DNA of 9,974 bases from an uncultured Shinella sp. GTDB lineage: Bacteria > Pseudomonadota > Alphaproteobacteria > Rhizobiales > Rhizobiaceae. The stretch lies in assembly GCA_946481465.1 (NCBI GenBank), contig CAMLOC010000066.1:1-9974 (forward strand), written 5' to 3'. A program made the translations under genes and the position numbers. The notes below the pieces were generated by a model. The model was not told where the DNA came from and ran no database searches. It saw nothing but the letters and a program-made list of their open reading frames with translations. This document shows, piece by piece, positions 1 to 6,348 of this stretch (its first letter is position 1; each line of letters opens with the position of its first letter).

Positions 1-157
1 TCGCGTTGTTCGGCCAGTAGAAGGTGTCGTAGAAGGTCTTGAGCCGCTCGGTCGTCTCGACCGCCGCATCCCGCGGCAGGGGCACGCGGGCGGAACGACG
101 CGGCGCTTCGGCAAATGCGGCCTCGAGCCGCTCTTGTAGCTTGACGGGTTCGCTCAT
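1..157 (-). CDS. Unrecognised protein, N-terminal part only
   Basis: The gene starts at the ATG at 157-155 and reads leftward off the window, so only about 52 residues are visible. They begin MSEPVKLQERLEAAFAEAP and continue through an Arg/Pro-rich stretch to a segment ending KTFYDTFYWPNNA. There is no signal peptide or membrane segment; the visible part looks like a soluble protein with an amphipathic first helix (about residues 4-18). I do not recognise the family and assign no function. It lies 56 bp downstream of lspA on the same strand and may be co-transcribed with it. No strong Shine-Dalgarno sequence precedes the ATG. A 6-bp hairpin (164-178) lies where one would be expected. Coding status rests on an open frame, protein-like composition and the operon-like position. 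Confidence 0.6.
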   Translation of the reverse strand, partial: MSEPVKLQERLEAAFAEAPRRSARVPLPRDAAVETTERLKTFYDTFYWPNNA

Positions 158-163
158 GAATGC

Positions 164-178
164 CCGCATAGCATGCGG
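164..178. repeat. Small perfect hairpin between lspA and the next gene
   Basis: CCGCAT (164-169), a 3-base AGC loop, then ATGCGG (173-178) form a perfect 6-bp stem in the 56-bp gap after lspA. There is no T-tract on the minus-strand side, so it is not a classical intrinsic terminator. It ends 7 bases before the downstream ATG on the minus strand, so it could limit ribosome access to that start. Confidence 0.45.
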
Positions 179-213
179 ACCGTTCAAATCGGCTTCAGCA
201 AGTCGCTCGAATT

Positions 214-705
214 TTAACGATCGCGCCGGCGCAGAAGGAGGAGTTCGTCGAGGATGACGAGCGCGGCGCCGACGGTGATGAACGCGTCGGCGAGGTTGAA
301 CACCGCGAAGGACCAGGTTTCCGTATGGAAGAGCACATAGTCGATGACGTAGCCGAGGAGTACCTTGTCGATGATATTGCCGAAGGCGCCGGCGATGATG
401 AAGGCATAGCCGGCATGGGCAAAGCCGCGCGCCTTGGGCGTCTGATGCCAGAGCCATGCGACAAAGCCGACGACGAAGAGCCGCAAGAGGATGATGAACC
501 AGCTCTCCATGCCCGACAGCATGGAGAAGGCGACGCCGTAATTGTAGGTGCGGTAGAGCGCCAGCATCGGCATCACGGGCACCGCCTCCTGGAAGGGAAG
601 CCACATCTCGACGGCGAATTTGATCGCCTGGTCGACGGCGAGCGCCAGGAGGATGACGGCGATGACCGGCGCCGGCCGGGACATCAGCGGAATGCGTTCG
701 CTCAT
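214..705 (-). CDS. lspA: Lipoprotein signal peptidase (signal peptidase II)
   Basis: LspA is the inner-membrane aspartyl protease that removes the signal peptide from diacylglyceryl-modified prolipoproteins. The 163-residue product has the usual family length and about four hydrophobic segments (roughly 12-32, 66-86, 96-110, 133-152). Conserved positions are visible: D25 in the VDQAIK motif of the first helix, N55 in the YNYGVAFS motif, G109-N110-IID113, VID122Y and FNLAD140. By alignment from memory with the Pseudomonas aeruginosa enzyme (catalytic D124 and D143), the dyad here is D122 and D140, and N110 and N137 correspond to the conserved asparagines. The ATG at 705-703 overlaps the TGA of the TrmH-family gene as ATGA, so translation is probably coupled. 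It is the third gene of the minus-strand operon. The protein looks complete. Confidence 0.96.
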   Translation of the reverse strand: MSERIPLMSRPAPVIAVILLALAVDQAIKFAVEMWLPFQEAVPVMPMLALYRTYNYGVAFSMLSGMESWFIILLRLFVVGFVAWLWHQTPKARGFAHAGYAFIIAGAFGNIIDKVLLGYVIDYVLFHTETWSFAVFNLADAFITVGAALVILDELLLLRRRDR

Positions 706-1556
706 GCGCGGGCTTCCAGCGTCAGGAGATGACGGCGGGCCTCGAAGAGCATGACGCCGGTGGCGATGGCGAGATTGAGCGAATCGGCGCGGCCGGCCTG
801 CGGGATGCGGGCAAGCGCATCCGCCGCCCGGGCAAGCTCGTCCGGCAGGCCGGACTGCTCGTTGCCCATCAGCAGCACGACGGGCTTCTTCCTGTAGTCG
901 ATGGTGCGGTAGTCGACGGCGCCGGCAAGATGGGTCGCGACGACCTCCACGCCCGCCGTCTTCTTCCAGGCGAGGAAGTCAGCGATATTCGTCTTGACCA
1001 GCGGCAAGGCGAAGACCGAGCCCATGGTGGCGCGCACGGTCTCCATGGAGAAGGGATCGGTGGCCTCGCCGACGAGGATGACGCCGCTCGCGCCCGCCGC
1101 ATCCGCCGTGCGGATGATCGTGCCGAGATTGCCGGGGTCGCGCACGCGGTCGAGTGCGACATAGGTCTCGCCGGTCTGCGGTTTCAGGTCCCGGAGAGGT
1201 GTCCAGCGCTGCGTGAAGATGCCGACGACCATCTGCGGATTGTCGCGCCGCGTGATCGAGGCAAGCACCTTCTCGCTCACCTCCAGCACCAGCCCGCCGC
1301 GCGCCACCGTCTTCGTCGCGCATTGCACGACCTGGGGCTTCTCCTTGACGTTCTTGGCATAGACCAGCGTCCGGATCTCGAAGCCGAGTTCCAGCGCGTC
1401 GATGACCAGCTTCAGGCCTTCGGCCATGAAGCTCTTCGTCTCGTCGCGGTCCTTCTTGTTGGCCAGCGCCTTGATGTCCTTGACGATCGGGTTCGAGAGG
1501 CTCGTCACCTCCTTCACCTGGCCGACGCGGCGCGTTGCGGAATGATCGTGGCTCAT
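702..1556 (-). CDS. TrmH/SpoU-family RNA 2'-O-methyltransferase
   Basis: This 284-residue protein has the two-part layout of SpoU-class enzymes: an N-terminal substrate-binding domain (about 15-115, including [11 protein letters not shown] and [11 protein letters not shown]) and a C-terminal knotted SPOUT methyltransferase domain. Motif 1 is [15 protein letters not shown] (139-153, with N143 and R149), motif 2 is [11 protein letters not shown] (228-238, E233), and motif 3 is [15 protein letters not shown] (251-265, S259 and N261). The family methylates a ribose 2'-OH in rRNA or tRNA with S-adenosylmethionine. The target cannot be read from sequence; RlmB and TsnR are relatives, so I give no symbol. 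The start is the ATG at 1556-1554, which overlaps the TGA of the upstream methyltransferase as ATGA. The same frame happens to stay open to 2681, but the upstream part is a shadow of the neighbour. Confidence 0.93.
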   Translation of the reverse strand: MSHDHSATRRVGQVKEVTSLSNPIVKDIKALANKKDRDETKSFMAEGLKLVIDALELGFEIRTLVYAKNVKEKPQVVQCATKTVARGGLVLEVSEKVLASITRRDNPQMVVGIFTQRWTPLRDLKPQTGETYVALDRVRDPGNLGTIIRTADAAGASGVILVGEATDPFSMETVRATMGSVFALPLVKTNIADFLAWKKTAGVEVVATHLAGAVDYRTIDYRKKPVVLLMGNEQSGLPDELARAADALARIPQAGRADSLNLAIATGVMLFEARRHLLTLEARA

Positions 1557-2620
1557 GCGCTGACCCATCGGCTGAAGAGGGAGGTGGAGAGCGCGCGGCC
1601 GGCATCCCTGCCCTCCGGCCCGCTCTCGCGGATGACGAGTTCGCCCGATTCCACCGTGCCGCCGGCACCGCGCATGGTCTCGCGCATCAATTCGTGGATG
1701 GAGTAGAAGCTCGCGCGGATGGAATAGGCCGTCAGCACGAGGCCGATGGCCTTCGGCGACAGGATCTCGCGGCAGACGTCCAGCATCAGTGGCAGGTGGT
1801 CGAAGAGATGCCAGACCTCGCCGTTCGGGCCCCGGCCGAATTTCGGCGGGTCCGTCAGGATGATGTCGTACTTGCTGCCGCGGCGCTCCTCGCGCTGGAT
1901 GAACTTCATCGCATCCTCGCAGATCCAGCGGATCGGCAGCTTTTCCATTCGGCCGAGCGCCTGGTTCTCGCGCGCCCAGCCGATCGCCTTCTTGGAGGCA
2001 TCGACATGGGTGACCTCCGCACCGGCGCTGGCGGCGATGAGCGAGGCGACGCCGGTATAGCCAAAGAGGTTCAGCACCTTGACGGGCCGGCCGGCCGTCT
2101 CGACCTTCTCCTTCATCCAGCGCCAGTGGGCGAGCTGTTCGGGAAAGACGCCGACATGGCGGAAGGCGGTGAAGCGGCCGTGGAAATCGACGCCGAGCAG
2201 CTGCATCGGCCAGGTCTCGCCGAGCGCGGCCCTCGGGAACTTCCAGCGCCCCATGCCGTCCTCGTCCGTATCGCCGGTGAAGAGGGCGTCGGCCTTGTCC
2301 CAAAGTCCGGGAAGGCTGCGCTGCCAGAGCGCCTGCGCTTCCGGCCGCACGATGCGGTAGGGGCCGTACTGCTCCAGCTTTTCGCCGGCGCCGCTGTCGA
2401 TCAGGCGGTACTGGTCGGAGCCCGCGGTTTCGAGGATGACCGGCACGCGCTCGGCCGGCTTTTCGCCCTCGCGGCGCATCAAGGGGCGTACCGGCGCTTC
2501 GGGAGCCGGGCGCGGTTCCTTCTTCAGCGGGGCGGGGGCCTTTGCGGCCGGGGTCCTCTCGGCGCGCGCCTTCACGGGCGCGGCGGGGCCGCTCTTCGGC
2601 CGGCGGTGTCTGTCCTTCAC
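1553..2620 (-). CDS. Class I SAM-dependent methyltransferase, RlmI-like
   Basis: From the chosen GTG start this is 355 residues. The first 50 or so are basic and rich in Pro, Ala and Lys, a likely RNA-contacting or disordered tail. A Rossmann-fold methyltransferase follows. The SAM-binding motif I is VLNLFGYTGVASL (182-194), the acidic residue of motif II is D207 in THVDASKKAIGWAREN, ED at 235-236 probably contacts adenine, and TDPPKFGRG (256-264) is motif IV. The DPPKF signature and layout match the COG1092 / RlmI-like group, whose known members modify 23S rRNA; the target here is unknown. An in-frame ATG lies at 2704-2702 (383 residues). I prefer GTG 2620 because the intervening 28 residues look non-coding, a candidate promoter lies in that interval, and the leader resembles that of coxG. 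It is the first gene of the operon and ends in an ATGA overlap. Confidence 0.9.
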   Translation of the reverse strand: MKDRHRRPKSGPAAPVKARAERTPAAKAPAPLKKEPRPAPEAPVRPLMRREGEKPAERVPVILETAGSDQYRLIDSGAGEKLEQYGPYRIVRPEAQALWQRSLPGLWDKADALFTGDTDEDGMGRWKFPRAALGETWPMQLLGVDFHGRFTAFRHVGVFPEQLAHWRWMKEKVETAGRPVKVLNLFGYTGVASLIAASAGAEVTHVDASKKAIGWARENQALGRMEKLPIRWICEDAMKFIQREERRGSKYDIILTDPPKFGRGPNGEVWHLFDHLPLMLDVCREILSPKAIGLVLTAYSIRASFYSIHELMRETMRGAGGTVESGELVIRESGPEGRDAGRALSTSLFSRWVSA

Positions 2621-2676
2621 GATCGATCGTCCGTCGTCGGTTGAAACTTGCCGGCAGCGCCGGAAAACAAGCGGTC

Positions 2677-2704
2677 CCCATACCATCCCTCCCCCACTTG
2701 GCAA
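2677..2704 (-). promoter_or_regulatory. Candidate sigma-70 promoter for the methyltransferase-lspA operon
   Basis: On the minus strand TTGCCA (2704-2699) is followed, after 16 bases, by TATGGG (2682-2677). Transcription would start near 2670 and leave about a 50-base leader before GTG 2620. The -10 box is a moderate match. Its -35 box overlaps that of the opposing coxG promoter almost completely. Confidence 0.4.
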
Positions 2705-2726
2705 AGCGCTTTCCGATTGCGATAGT
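2698..2726 (+). promoter_or_regulatory. Candidate sigma-70 promoter for coxG
   Basis: TTGGCA (2698-2703, 5 of 6 consensus bases) and GATAGT (2721-2726, 4 of 6) are separated by exactly 17 bases. The predicted start near 2733 leaves a leader of about 20 bases carrying the Shine-Dalgarno GGGAGGA (2740-2746) before ATG 2753. Confidence 0.55.
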
Positions 2727-2752
2727 TTCGGTCCGACGAGGGAGGATCGATC

Positions 2753-3202
2753 ATGGACATGTCCGGCGAAGAACGCATTGCTGCCCCGCGCGAGGCCGTC
2801 TGGGCGGCGCTCAACGATCCGGACGTGCTGAAGGCCTGCATCCCGGGCTGTCAGTCGCTCACCATGAAATCGCCGACCGAACTGGAAGCGACCGTGAAGA
2901 TCAAGATCGGCCCCGTCTCGGCCAGCTTCAGCGGCGAGGTGACGCTGTCCAACCTCAACCCGCCCGAGAGCTATACGATCTCCGGCGAGGGCAAGGGCGG
3001 CATTGCCGGCTTTGCCAAGGGCGGCGCGGACGTGCGGCTCACCGAGGACGGCGACGGCACGATCCTCGCCTATGACGTGAAGGCGCAGATCGGCGGCAAG
3101 CTCGCCCAGCTCGGCTCGCGCCTCATCGATTCGACGTCGAAGAAGCTCGCGACGCAGTTCTTCGCCGATCTCGGCGCGAAGCTGGACGGCGGCGCAGCGT
3201 AA
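2753..3202 (+). CDS. CoxG-family (SRPBCC fold) protein
   Basis: This 149-residue protein matches the CoxG family (carbon monoxide dehydrogenase subunit G, SRPBCC/START-like fold) along its whole length. Visible signatures are the N-terminal MSGEERIAAPREAVWAALND, the helix DVLKACIPGCQSL (about 24-36), the strands ELEATVKIKIGPVSASFSGE (43-62), GEGKGGIAGFAKGGADVRL (78-96) and the C-terminal helix with SRLIDSTSKKLATQFFADL (about 121-139). In carboxydotrophs CoxG helps recruit CO dehydrogenase to the membrane. Stand-alone copies such as this, with no cox genes visible, have no firm role; hydrophobic-ligand or quinone binding is only a possibility. The start is supported by GGGAGGA 6 bases upstream and by the candidate promoter at 2698-2726. 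It appears monocistronic: its TAA forms part of a hairpin shared with the convergent lapA stop. Confidence 0.9.
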   Translation: MDMSGEERIAAPREAVWAALNDPDVLKACIPGCQSLTMKSPTELEATVKIKIGPVSASFSGEVTLSNLNPPESYTISGEGKGGIAGFAKGGADVRLTEDGDGTILAYDVKAQIGGKLAQLGSRLIDSTSKKLATQFFADLGAKLDGGAA

Positions 3203-3219
3203 GCCCGAAAGAGGCTTAC
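3199..3219. terminator. Bidirectional hairpin between coxG and lapA
   Basis: GTAAGCC (3199-3205) and GGCTTAC (3213-3219) form a perfect 7-bp stem around a 7-base CGAAAGA loop. The TAA stop of coxG (3200-3202) lies in the left arm, and the TAA of lapA (3218-3216 on the minus strand) in the right arm. No T-run follows on either side, so it is weak as a Rho-independent terminator. It may instead act as a barrier or mRNA end stabiliser for both convergent transcripts. Confidence 0.55.
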
Positions 3220-3560
3220 TTCCCGGACGCGGGCAGCACGGCCTGCGAGGCGATGGCCTCGGCGCGGGTCTTGTGCTTTTCGGCCTCGGTATGCCACTTC
3301 ACCGCCTCGCCCGCCTCGATGCGGGCGCGCTTGCGGTATTTTCCCTGGGTGAACCAGGTGGCGAGCGAGCCGATCACCAGGCCAAAGATCACCGCGAGGA
3401 AGAGATAGACGAAGAAGGGCGCGGTGACGGAAAGCACGCTGTCTTCCGGCCGGAACGGGTTGAGGGCCAGCGTCACCGATTGACGGTTCGCCACCGACAG
3501 CACGATCAGCACGATGCCGATCGGGATGAGCACGAGGATGTTGACTATTCTCTTGATCAT
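3216..3560 (-). CDS. lapA: LapA-domain (DUF1049) inner-membrane protein
   Basis: The product has 114 residues: a short basic N terminus (MIKR), one membrane helix at about 4-24, a short periplasmic link (about 25-46, containing SVANRQSVTLALNPF), a second helix at about 47-70 and a charged cytoplasmic tail with helical, coiled-coil-like character (71-105). This two-helix layout, including the ANRQ motif after helix 1, is typical of the LapA/DUF1049 family. In E. coli LapA partners with LapB in controlling LPS synthesis through LpxC turnover. Alphaproteobacterial members are poorly characterised, so that role is only suggested here, though the nearby lpt genes fit an envelope theme. The ATG at 3560-3558 follows AGAAAGGTGA on the minus strand. 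It lies 44 bp downstream of ihfB. Confidence 0.85.
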   Translation of the reverse strand: MIKRIVNILVLIPIGIVLIVLSVANRQSVTLALNPFRPEDSVLSVTAPFFVYLFLAVIFGLVIGSLATWFTQGKYRKRARIEAGEAVKWHTEAEKHKTRAEAIASQAVLPASGK

Positions 3561-3574
3561 GGCGTCACCTTTCT

Positions 3575-3600
3575 GGCGCAAGGCGCCGGTCGGGCGCCCG
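3575..3600. repeat. GC-rich palindromes in the ihfB-lapA gap
   Basis: The 44-bp gap between ihfB and lapA contains GGCGC-AAG-GCGCC (3575-3587) and the perfect palindrome CGGGCGCCCG (3591-3600). GGCGCC repeats allow alternative pairings between them. With no T-tract they are more likely a processing or stabilising structure, or an attenuator reducing lapA expression, than a full terminator. Confidence 0.45.
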
Positions 3601-3604
3601 CGTT

Positions 3605-3904
3605 TCAGTCGTCCTGGTCGGCCTGGCCGGGGTTCAGCCGCTCGCGCAGCTCCTTGCCGGTCTTGAAGAAGGGAACCCACTTCTCCTCGACGAAGACCGC
3701 GTCGCCCGTGCGCGGGTTGCGTCCCGAGCGGGAGGGGCGGTTCTTGACGGAGAAGGCGCCGAAGCCGCGCAGCTCCACCCGGTTTCCGCCGGCCAGCGCG
3801 TCGGTGATCTCATCGAGCACCGCGTTGACGATATTCTCGACGTCGCGGTGATAAAGGTGGGGATTGCGCGCGGCGACAATCTGAACCAGTTCCGATTTGA
3901 TCAC
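3605..3904 (-). CDS. ihfB: Integration host factor, beta subunit
   Basis: IhfB pairs with IhfA to form the DNA-bending heterodimer used in nucleoid structure, recombination and sigma-54-dependent transcription. The 99-residue product matches alphaproteobacterial IhfB throughout. It begins with [20 protein letters not shown], passes through the family helix [18 protein letters not shown] and [12 protein letters not shown], and reaches the DNA-binding arm with [10 protein letters not shown] and the conserved proline at the intercalating position ([13 protein letters not shown], about residues 55-67). The start is a GTG at 3904-3902, giving the family N terminus (M)IKSELVQ, with GAGGGGG 5-6 bases upstream. 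The open frame extends further only to a TTG with an uncharacteristic N terminus. It lies 26 bp after sppA on the same strand. Confidence 0.95.
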   Translation of the reverse strand: MIKSELVQIVAARNPHLYHRDVENIVNAVLDEITDALAGGNRVELRGFGAFSVKNRPSRSGRNPRTGDAVFVEEKWVPFFKTGKELRERLNPGQADQDD

Positions 3905-3930
3905 TGTATCCCCCTCAAAAATCTTGTTTT

Positions 3931-4881
3931 TCAATCGCGATCAACCTGCCAAACCGAGACCAGACCGTCAAGAAACAACTTTTCGCCGGTCAGCTTTTCG
4001 ATCGTCGGTTGAAGGTCGACGGGCAGGCCGAGGATGGAGCGAGCCAATTCGCGCATGCCGACGCCCATGAAGGAGAAGCCGGAGCGGTTCGTCGGCCGGT
4101 AGTCGACGAAGGGAAGGCCGGCCGGCACCTTGCGCTCGTCGAGATAGGCGCGAATCTCCTCCGGCCCGCCGAGCCGGTCGACCAGCTTGGCGGCAAGCGC
4201 CTGGCGGCCGGTGAAGATGCTGCCGTCGGCAAGGCGCAGCACCTCGGCGCGCGGCAGCTTGCGGCGCTCGACGACGAGGTCGACGAACCAGTCGTAGCTG
4301 TCCATCACCATGGCGCGGATCATCGTCTTGGCCTCCTCGCTTGCCGGATGGAACGGCGAGGGCTCGGCCTTCAGCGGCGCCGACTTGATCTCCTCCAGCG
4401 AGACGCCGATCTTGTCCATCAGCTCCTTCATCTGCGGATACTGGAAGAGCACGCCGATCGAGCCGGTGATCGAGCTTTCGCCCGCGACGATCGTGTCGCC
4501 GGCCGTCGCGATCATGTAGCCGGCCGAGGCGGCGAGCGTGCGCACGTCCGAGACGACCGGCTTCTTCTCCGCCACCTTGCGCAGCGCCTTGAAGAGCACC
4601 TCGCCGCCATAGGTGGTGCCGCCGGGCGAGGAGATCGTCACCACCAGCGCCTTCGCCCGGTCGTTGCGGGCGATGCGGTCGAGACGCTCCAGGAGTTCGG
4701 CATCGTCCTGGATGATGCCGCTGATGCTGACGCGGGCAATATGGTCGCGCGCGCCGGCGCCCGGCCAGCGCCAGGCGGCCGCGGCGAAGACGGCAAGAAG
4801 CGCGATGGCGATGGCCGCGATACGCCAGAAGGTGAGCTTGCGGCGGAGCTGCCGGCGGTCGGCGATGGCGGAGTGATCCAT
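3931..4881 (-). CDS. sppA: Signal peptide peptidase SppA (S49, short form)
   Basis: SppA is a membrane-anchored serine protease with a Ser-Lys dyad that degrades cleaved signal peptides and possibly other membrane-proximal peptides. This 316-residue protein is the single-domain form. It has a basic cytoplasmic N terminus, one membrane anchor (about 19-37), and the S49 domain from about 47 to 260. Visible motifs are the SSPGGT oxyanion-hole loop (84-89), the nucleophile S119 in [20 protein letters not shown] (135-144) and K171 in [10 protein letters not shown]. The 52-residue spacing between S119 and K171 equals that of S147 and K199 in Bacillus subtilis SppA. The ATG at 4881-4879 is preceded by AGGGACAGGGA. 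It is the first gene of a minus-strand run continuing to ihfB and lapA, and it diverges from lptC. Confidence 0.94.
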   Translation of the reverse strand: MDHSAIADRRQLRRKLTFWRIAAIAIALLAVFAAAAWRWPGAGARDHIARVSISGIIQDDAELLERLDRIARNDRAKALVVTISSPGGTTYGGEVLFKALRKVAEKKPVVSDVRTLAASAGYMIATAGDTIVAGESSITGSIGVLFQYPQMKELMDKIGVSLEEIKSAPLKAEPSPFHPASEEAKTMIRAMVMDSYDWFVDLVVERRKLPRAEVLRLADGSIFTGRQALAAKLVDRLGGPEEIRAYLDERKVPAGLPFVDYRPTNRSGFSFMGVGMRELARSILGLPVDLQPTIEKLTGEKLFLDGLVSVWQVDRD

Positions 4882-4938
4882 TCCCTGTCCCTAACTCTGG
4901 TGGCCGCCCGGTCGCGGGGTGGCTTGCCGAAGGCCCTA

Positions 4939-4968
4939 TCGATATGGCATTCCAGAGGCAAATGGCAA
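4939..4968 (-). promoter_or_regulatory. Candidate promoter for sppA-ihfB-lapA
   Basis: On the minus strand TTGCCA (4968-4963) is followed after 18 bases by TATCGA (4944-4939), predicting a start near 4932 and a leader of about 50 bases to the sppA ATG. The match is weak to moderate. The -10 lies within a TATCGATA palindrome (4937-4944), and ATGGCA occurs twice 18 bp apart (4944 and 4962), so a regulator site is also possible. Confidence 0.3.
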
Positions 4969-5023
4969 TTCGTCGCTGAACTTTCCTGGGCAGACATTGT
5001 TTGTTGAGGAATAATCGCCATAT

Positions 5024-5047
5024 GGGGCCCGTTATCGAGATGGCCCC
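5024..5047 (+). repeat. Inverted repeat in the probable lptC leader
   Basis: GGGGCC (5024-5029) and GGCCCC (5042-5047) can pair around a 12-base loop. They lie between the divergent starts of sppA and lptC, just after the palindrome CCATATGG (5018-5025). If lptC starts at 5094 this is untranslated leader or operator; if it starts at 5022 it is coding. Confidence 0.35.
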
Positions 5048-5093
5048 TCGTTTTGCAGCGAAGGCCATACCGGCACTCTATCTTGCAGGCACA

Positions 5094-5762
5094 ATGCTGG
5101 ACACCGTGACAGAAGCACCGTCGGGTGCACAGGGCATAGGCGCTTCCGCCGCGGCTTACCGCCTGGCGACGCGGCACTCTGCGCGCGTGCGCTTCCTGAA
5201 GGTCGCCCTGCCGGTCGCCGCCCTCGTCATCGGCGCCGTCTTCGCCGTCGTGTCGATCGTGCGCACCTACGTCCCGTCCAATCTCCAGGTCGAAAGCGCC
5301 ACCATCGAGGACGGCAAGATCGTCATGCGCAATCCGGCGATCTCCGGGCGCAACAAGGATGGCGTCAGCTATTCCATGAAGGCCGAGCGCGCGCTGCAGG
5401 ACATGAAGCAGCCCGACGTGCTGACGCTCGAGAACATCAAGGCAAAGGTGCCGGTCAACGAGAACACGATCGCCGAGGTCGCCGCCACCACCGGGGTCTA
5501 CGACCGCGGCAAGAACCTGCTCGACATGATCGCCCCCTTCACCATCAGCCTCAGCACCGGCCTCGAAGCCGCCTTCCGCTCCGCCCATCTCGATATCGAC
5601 GGTGGCAACATGTCGACGCAGGAGCCGGTTTCCATCCGCTCGCGCGAAGCATCCATTGTTGCGCAGTCGCTGAGAATGACGGATAAAGGCCGGATCGTCG
5701 TCTTCGAAGGCAAGGTCGTCGTCGACGTCGACCCCGCCGCCATCCGCAACCGAGAAAAGTAA
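5094..5762 (+). CDS. lptC: LPS export protein LptC
   Basis: LptC is the bitopic inner-membrane subunit that passes lipopolysaccharide from the LptB2FG transporter to the periplasmic LptA bridge. From ATG 5094 the protein has 222 residues: a cytoplasmic N terminus ending in AYRLATRHSARVRFLK, one membrane helix (about 35-57), then a periplasmic beta-jellyroll of the LptC/DUF1239 type (about 62-210). The charged ATRHSARVR segment before the helix resembles that of rhizobial LptC proteins. The frame is open from TTG 5001, and ATGs at 5022 and 5040 are alternatives; GAGGA at 5006-5010 lies 11 bases before 5022. I chose 5094 because the extra 24-31 residues look unlike family N termini, but its own ribosome site is poor. 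lptA follows 7 bp later, so the genes are co-transcribed. Confidence 0.88.
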   Translation: MLDTVTEAPSGAQGIGASAAAYRLATRHSARVRFLKVALPVAALVIGAVFAVVSIVRTYVPSNLQVESATIEDGKIVMRNPAISGRNKDGVSYSMKAERALQDMKQPDVLTLENIKAKVPVNENTIAEVAATTGVYDRGKNLLDMIAPFTISLSTGLEAAFRSAHLDIDGGNMSTQEPVSIRSREASIVAQSLRMTDKGRIVVFEGKVVVDVDPAAIRNREK

Positions 5763-5769
5763 GAGCGCC

Positions 5770-6333
5770 ATGTTCGCCACTCTCTCCGCCCCGCTCCGGG
5801 CCGCCAGCATCTCCGTTCTTGCCGCAGGCCTCGCACTGATCTCGGTTCCCGCGGGCGCCCAGCAGACGTCGAGCCGCATGAAGGGCATGCAGCTTTCGAA
5901 CGACAAGCCGATCCAGATCCAGAGCGACAAGCTCGAGATCCGCGACCAGGAGAACAAGGCCGAGTTTTCCGGCAATGTGAAGGTCGTGCAGGGCACGACG
6001 ACCCTGCAGGCGGGCAAGATGGTCGTCTACTATGCCGCCGGCGGCAGCGGCTCGGTGGCAAGCGGCGATGCGGATATCGAGAAGATCGACGTCTCGGAAA
6101 AGGTCTACCTGAAGTCCGGCACGCAGGAAGCGACGGCCGACACCGGCACGTTCAACCTCGTCAACGAGACGCTGCTCCTGAAGGGCGAGAAGGTCGTGTT
6201 GTCGGAAGGCAAGAACGTCTTCGTCGGCTGCCAGCTCACCGTGACCATGCGCACGGGCGAGGCCAAGCTCGACGCCTGCGGCGGCCGGGTCATGATCCAG
6301 CTCGACCCGAAGTCCCGCAAGACCACGAACTGA
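5770..6333 (+). CDS. lptA: LPS transport periplasmic protein LptA (OstA-like)
   Basis: LptA polymerises across the periplasm as a bridge that carries LPS from LptC to LptD. The 187-residue product has a clear Sec signal peptide: a basic start, hydrophobic core ISVLAAGLALISV and predicted cleavage after AGA at residue 30 (mature protein begins QQTSSRMKG). The OstA_N/LptA jellyroll follows at about 45-170. Typical repeats of this fold are visible, such as PIQIQSDKLEIRDQENKAEF, GNVKVVQGTTTLQAGKMVVYY and TFNLVNETLLLKGEKVVLSE. Two cysteines near the C terminus (in VGCQLTV and DACGG) could form a disulfide. It sits 7 bp after lptC and 15 bp before lptB, so it belongs to one transcription unit. Confidence 0.92.
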   Translation: MFATLSAPLRAASISVLAAGLALISVPAGAQQTSSRMKGMQLSNDKPIQIQSDKLEIRDQENKAEFSGNVKVVQGTTTLQAGKMVVYYAAGGSGSVASGDADIEKIDVSEKVYLKSGTQEATADTGTFNLVNETLLLKGEKVVLSEGKNVFVGCQLTVTMRTGEAKLDACGGRVMIQLDPKSRKTTN

Positions 6334-6348
6334 TATAGCGCCGAACCC

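Larger units (their letters stand above)
2618..2755. repeat. Long imperfect inverted repeat spanning both divergent start regions
   Basis: The right arm (2724-2755) reads, on the plus strand, AGTTTC, GGT, CCGACGAGGGAG, GATCGATC, ATG. The left arm (2648-2618) reads, on the minus strand, AGTTTC, AA, CCGACGACGGAC, GATCGATC, GTG. The inner 23 bases match at 20 positions, and adding AGTTTC with one gap extends the similarity to about 32 bases. The arms are 75 bp apart, and each ends exactly on a start codon: ATG of coxG on the right, the preferred GTG of the RlmI-like gene on the left. Confidence 0.85.

Noticed and set aside
702..2681. A 659-codon open frame suggesting a methyltransferase fusion protein
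   Set aside because: The upstream part is an Arg/Pro-rich shadow of the RlmI-like gene in another frame. The SPOUT protein has its own ATG at 1556 in an ATGA overlap.
3905..3934. An upstream TTG start adding 10 residues to IhfB
   Set aside because: The family N terminus (M)IKSELVQ begins at GTG 3904, which has a good Shine-Dalgarno. The extension would run into the sppA stop.
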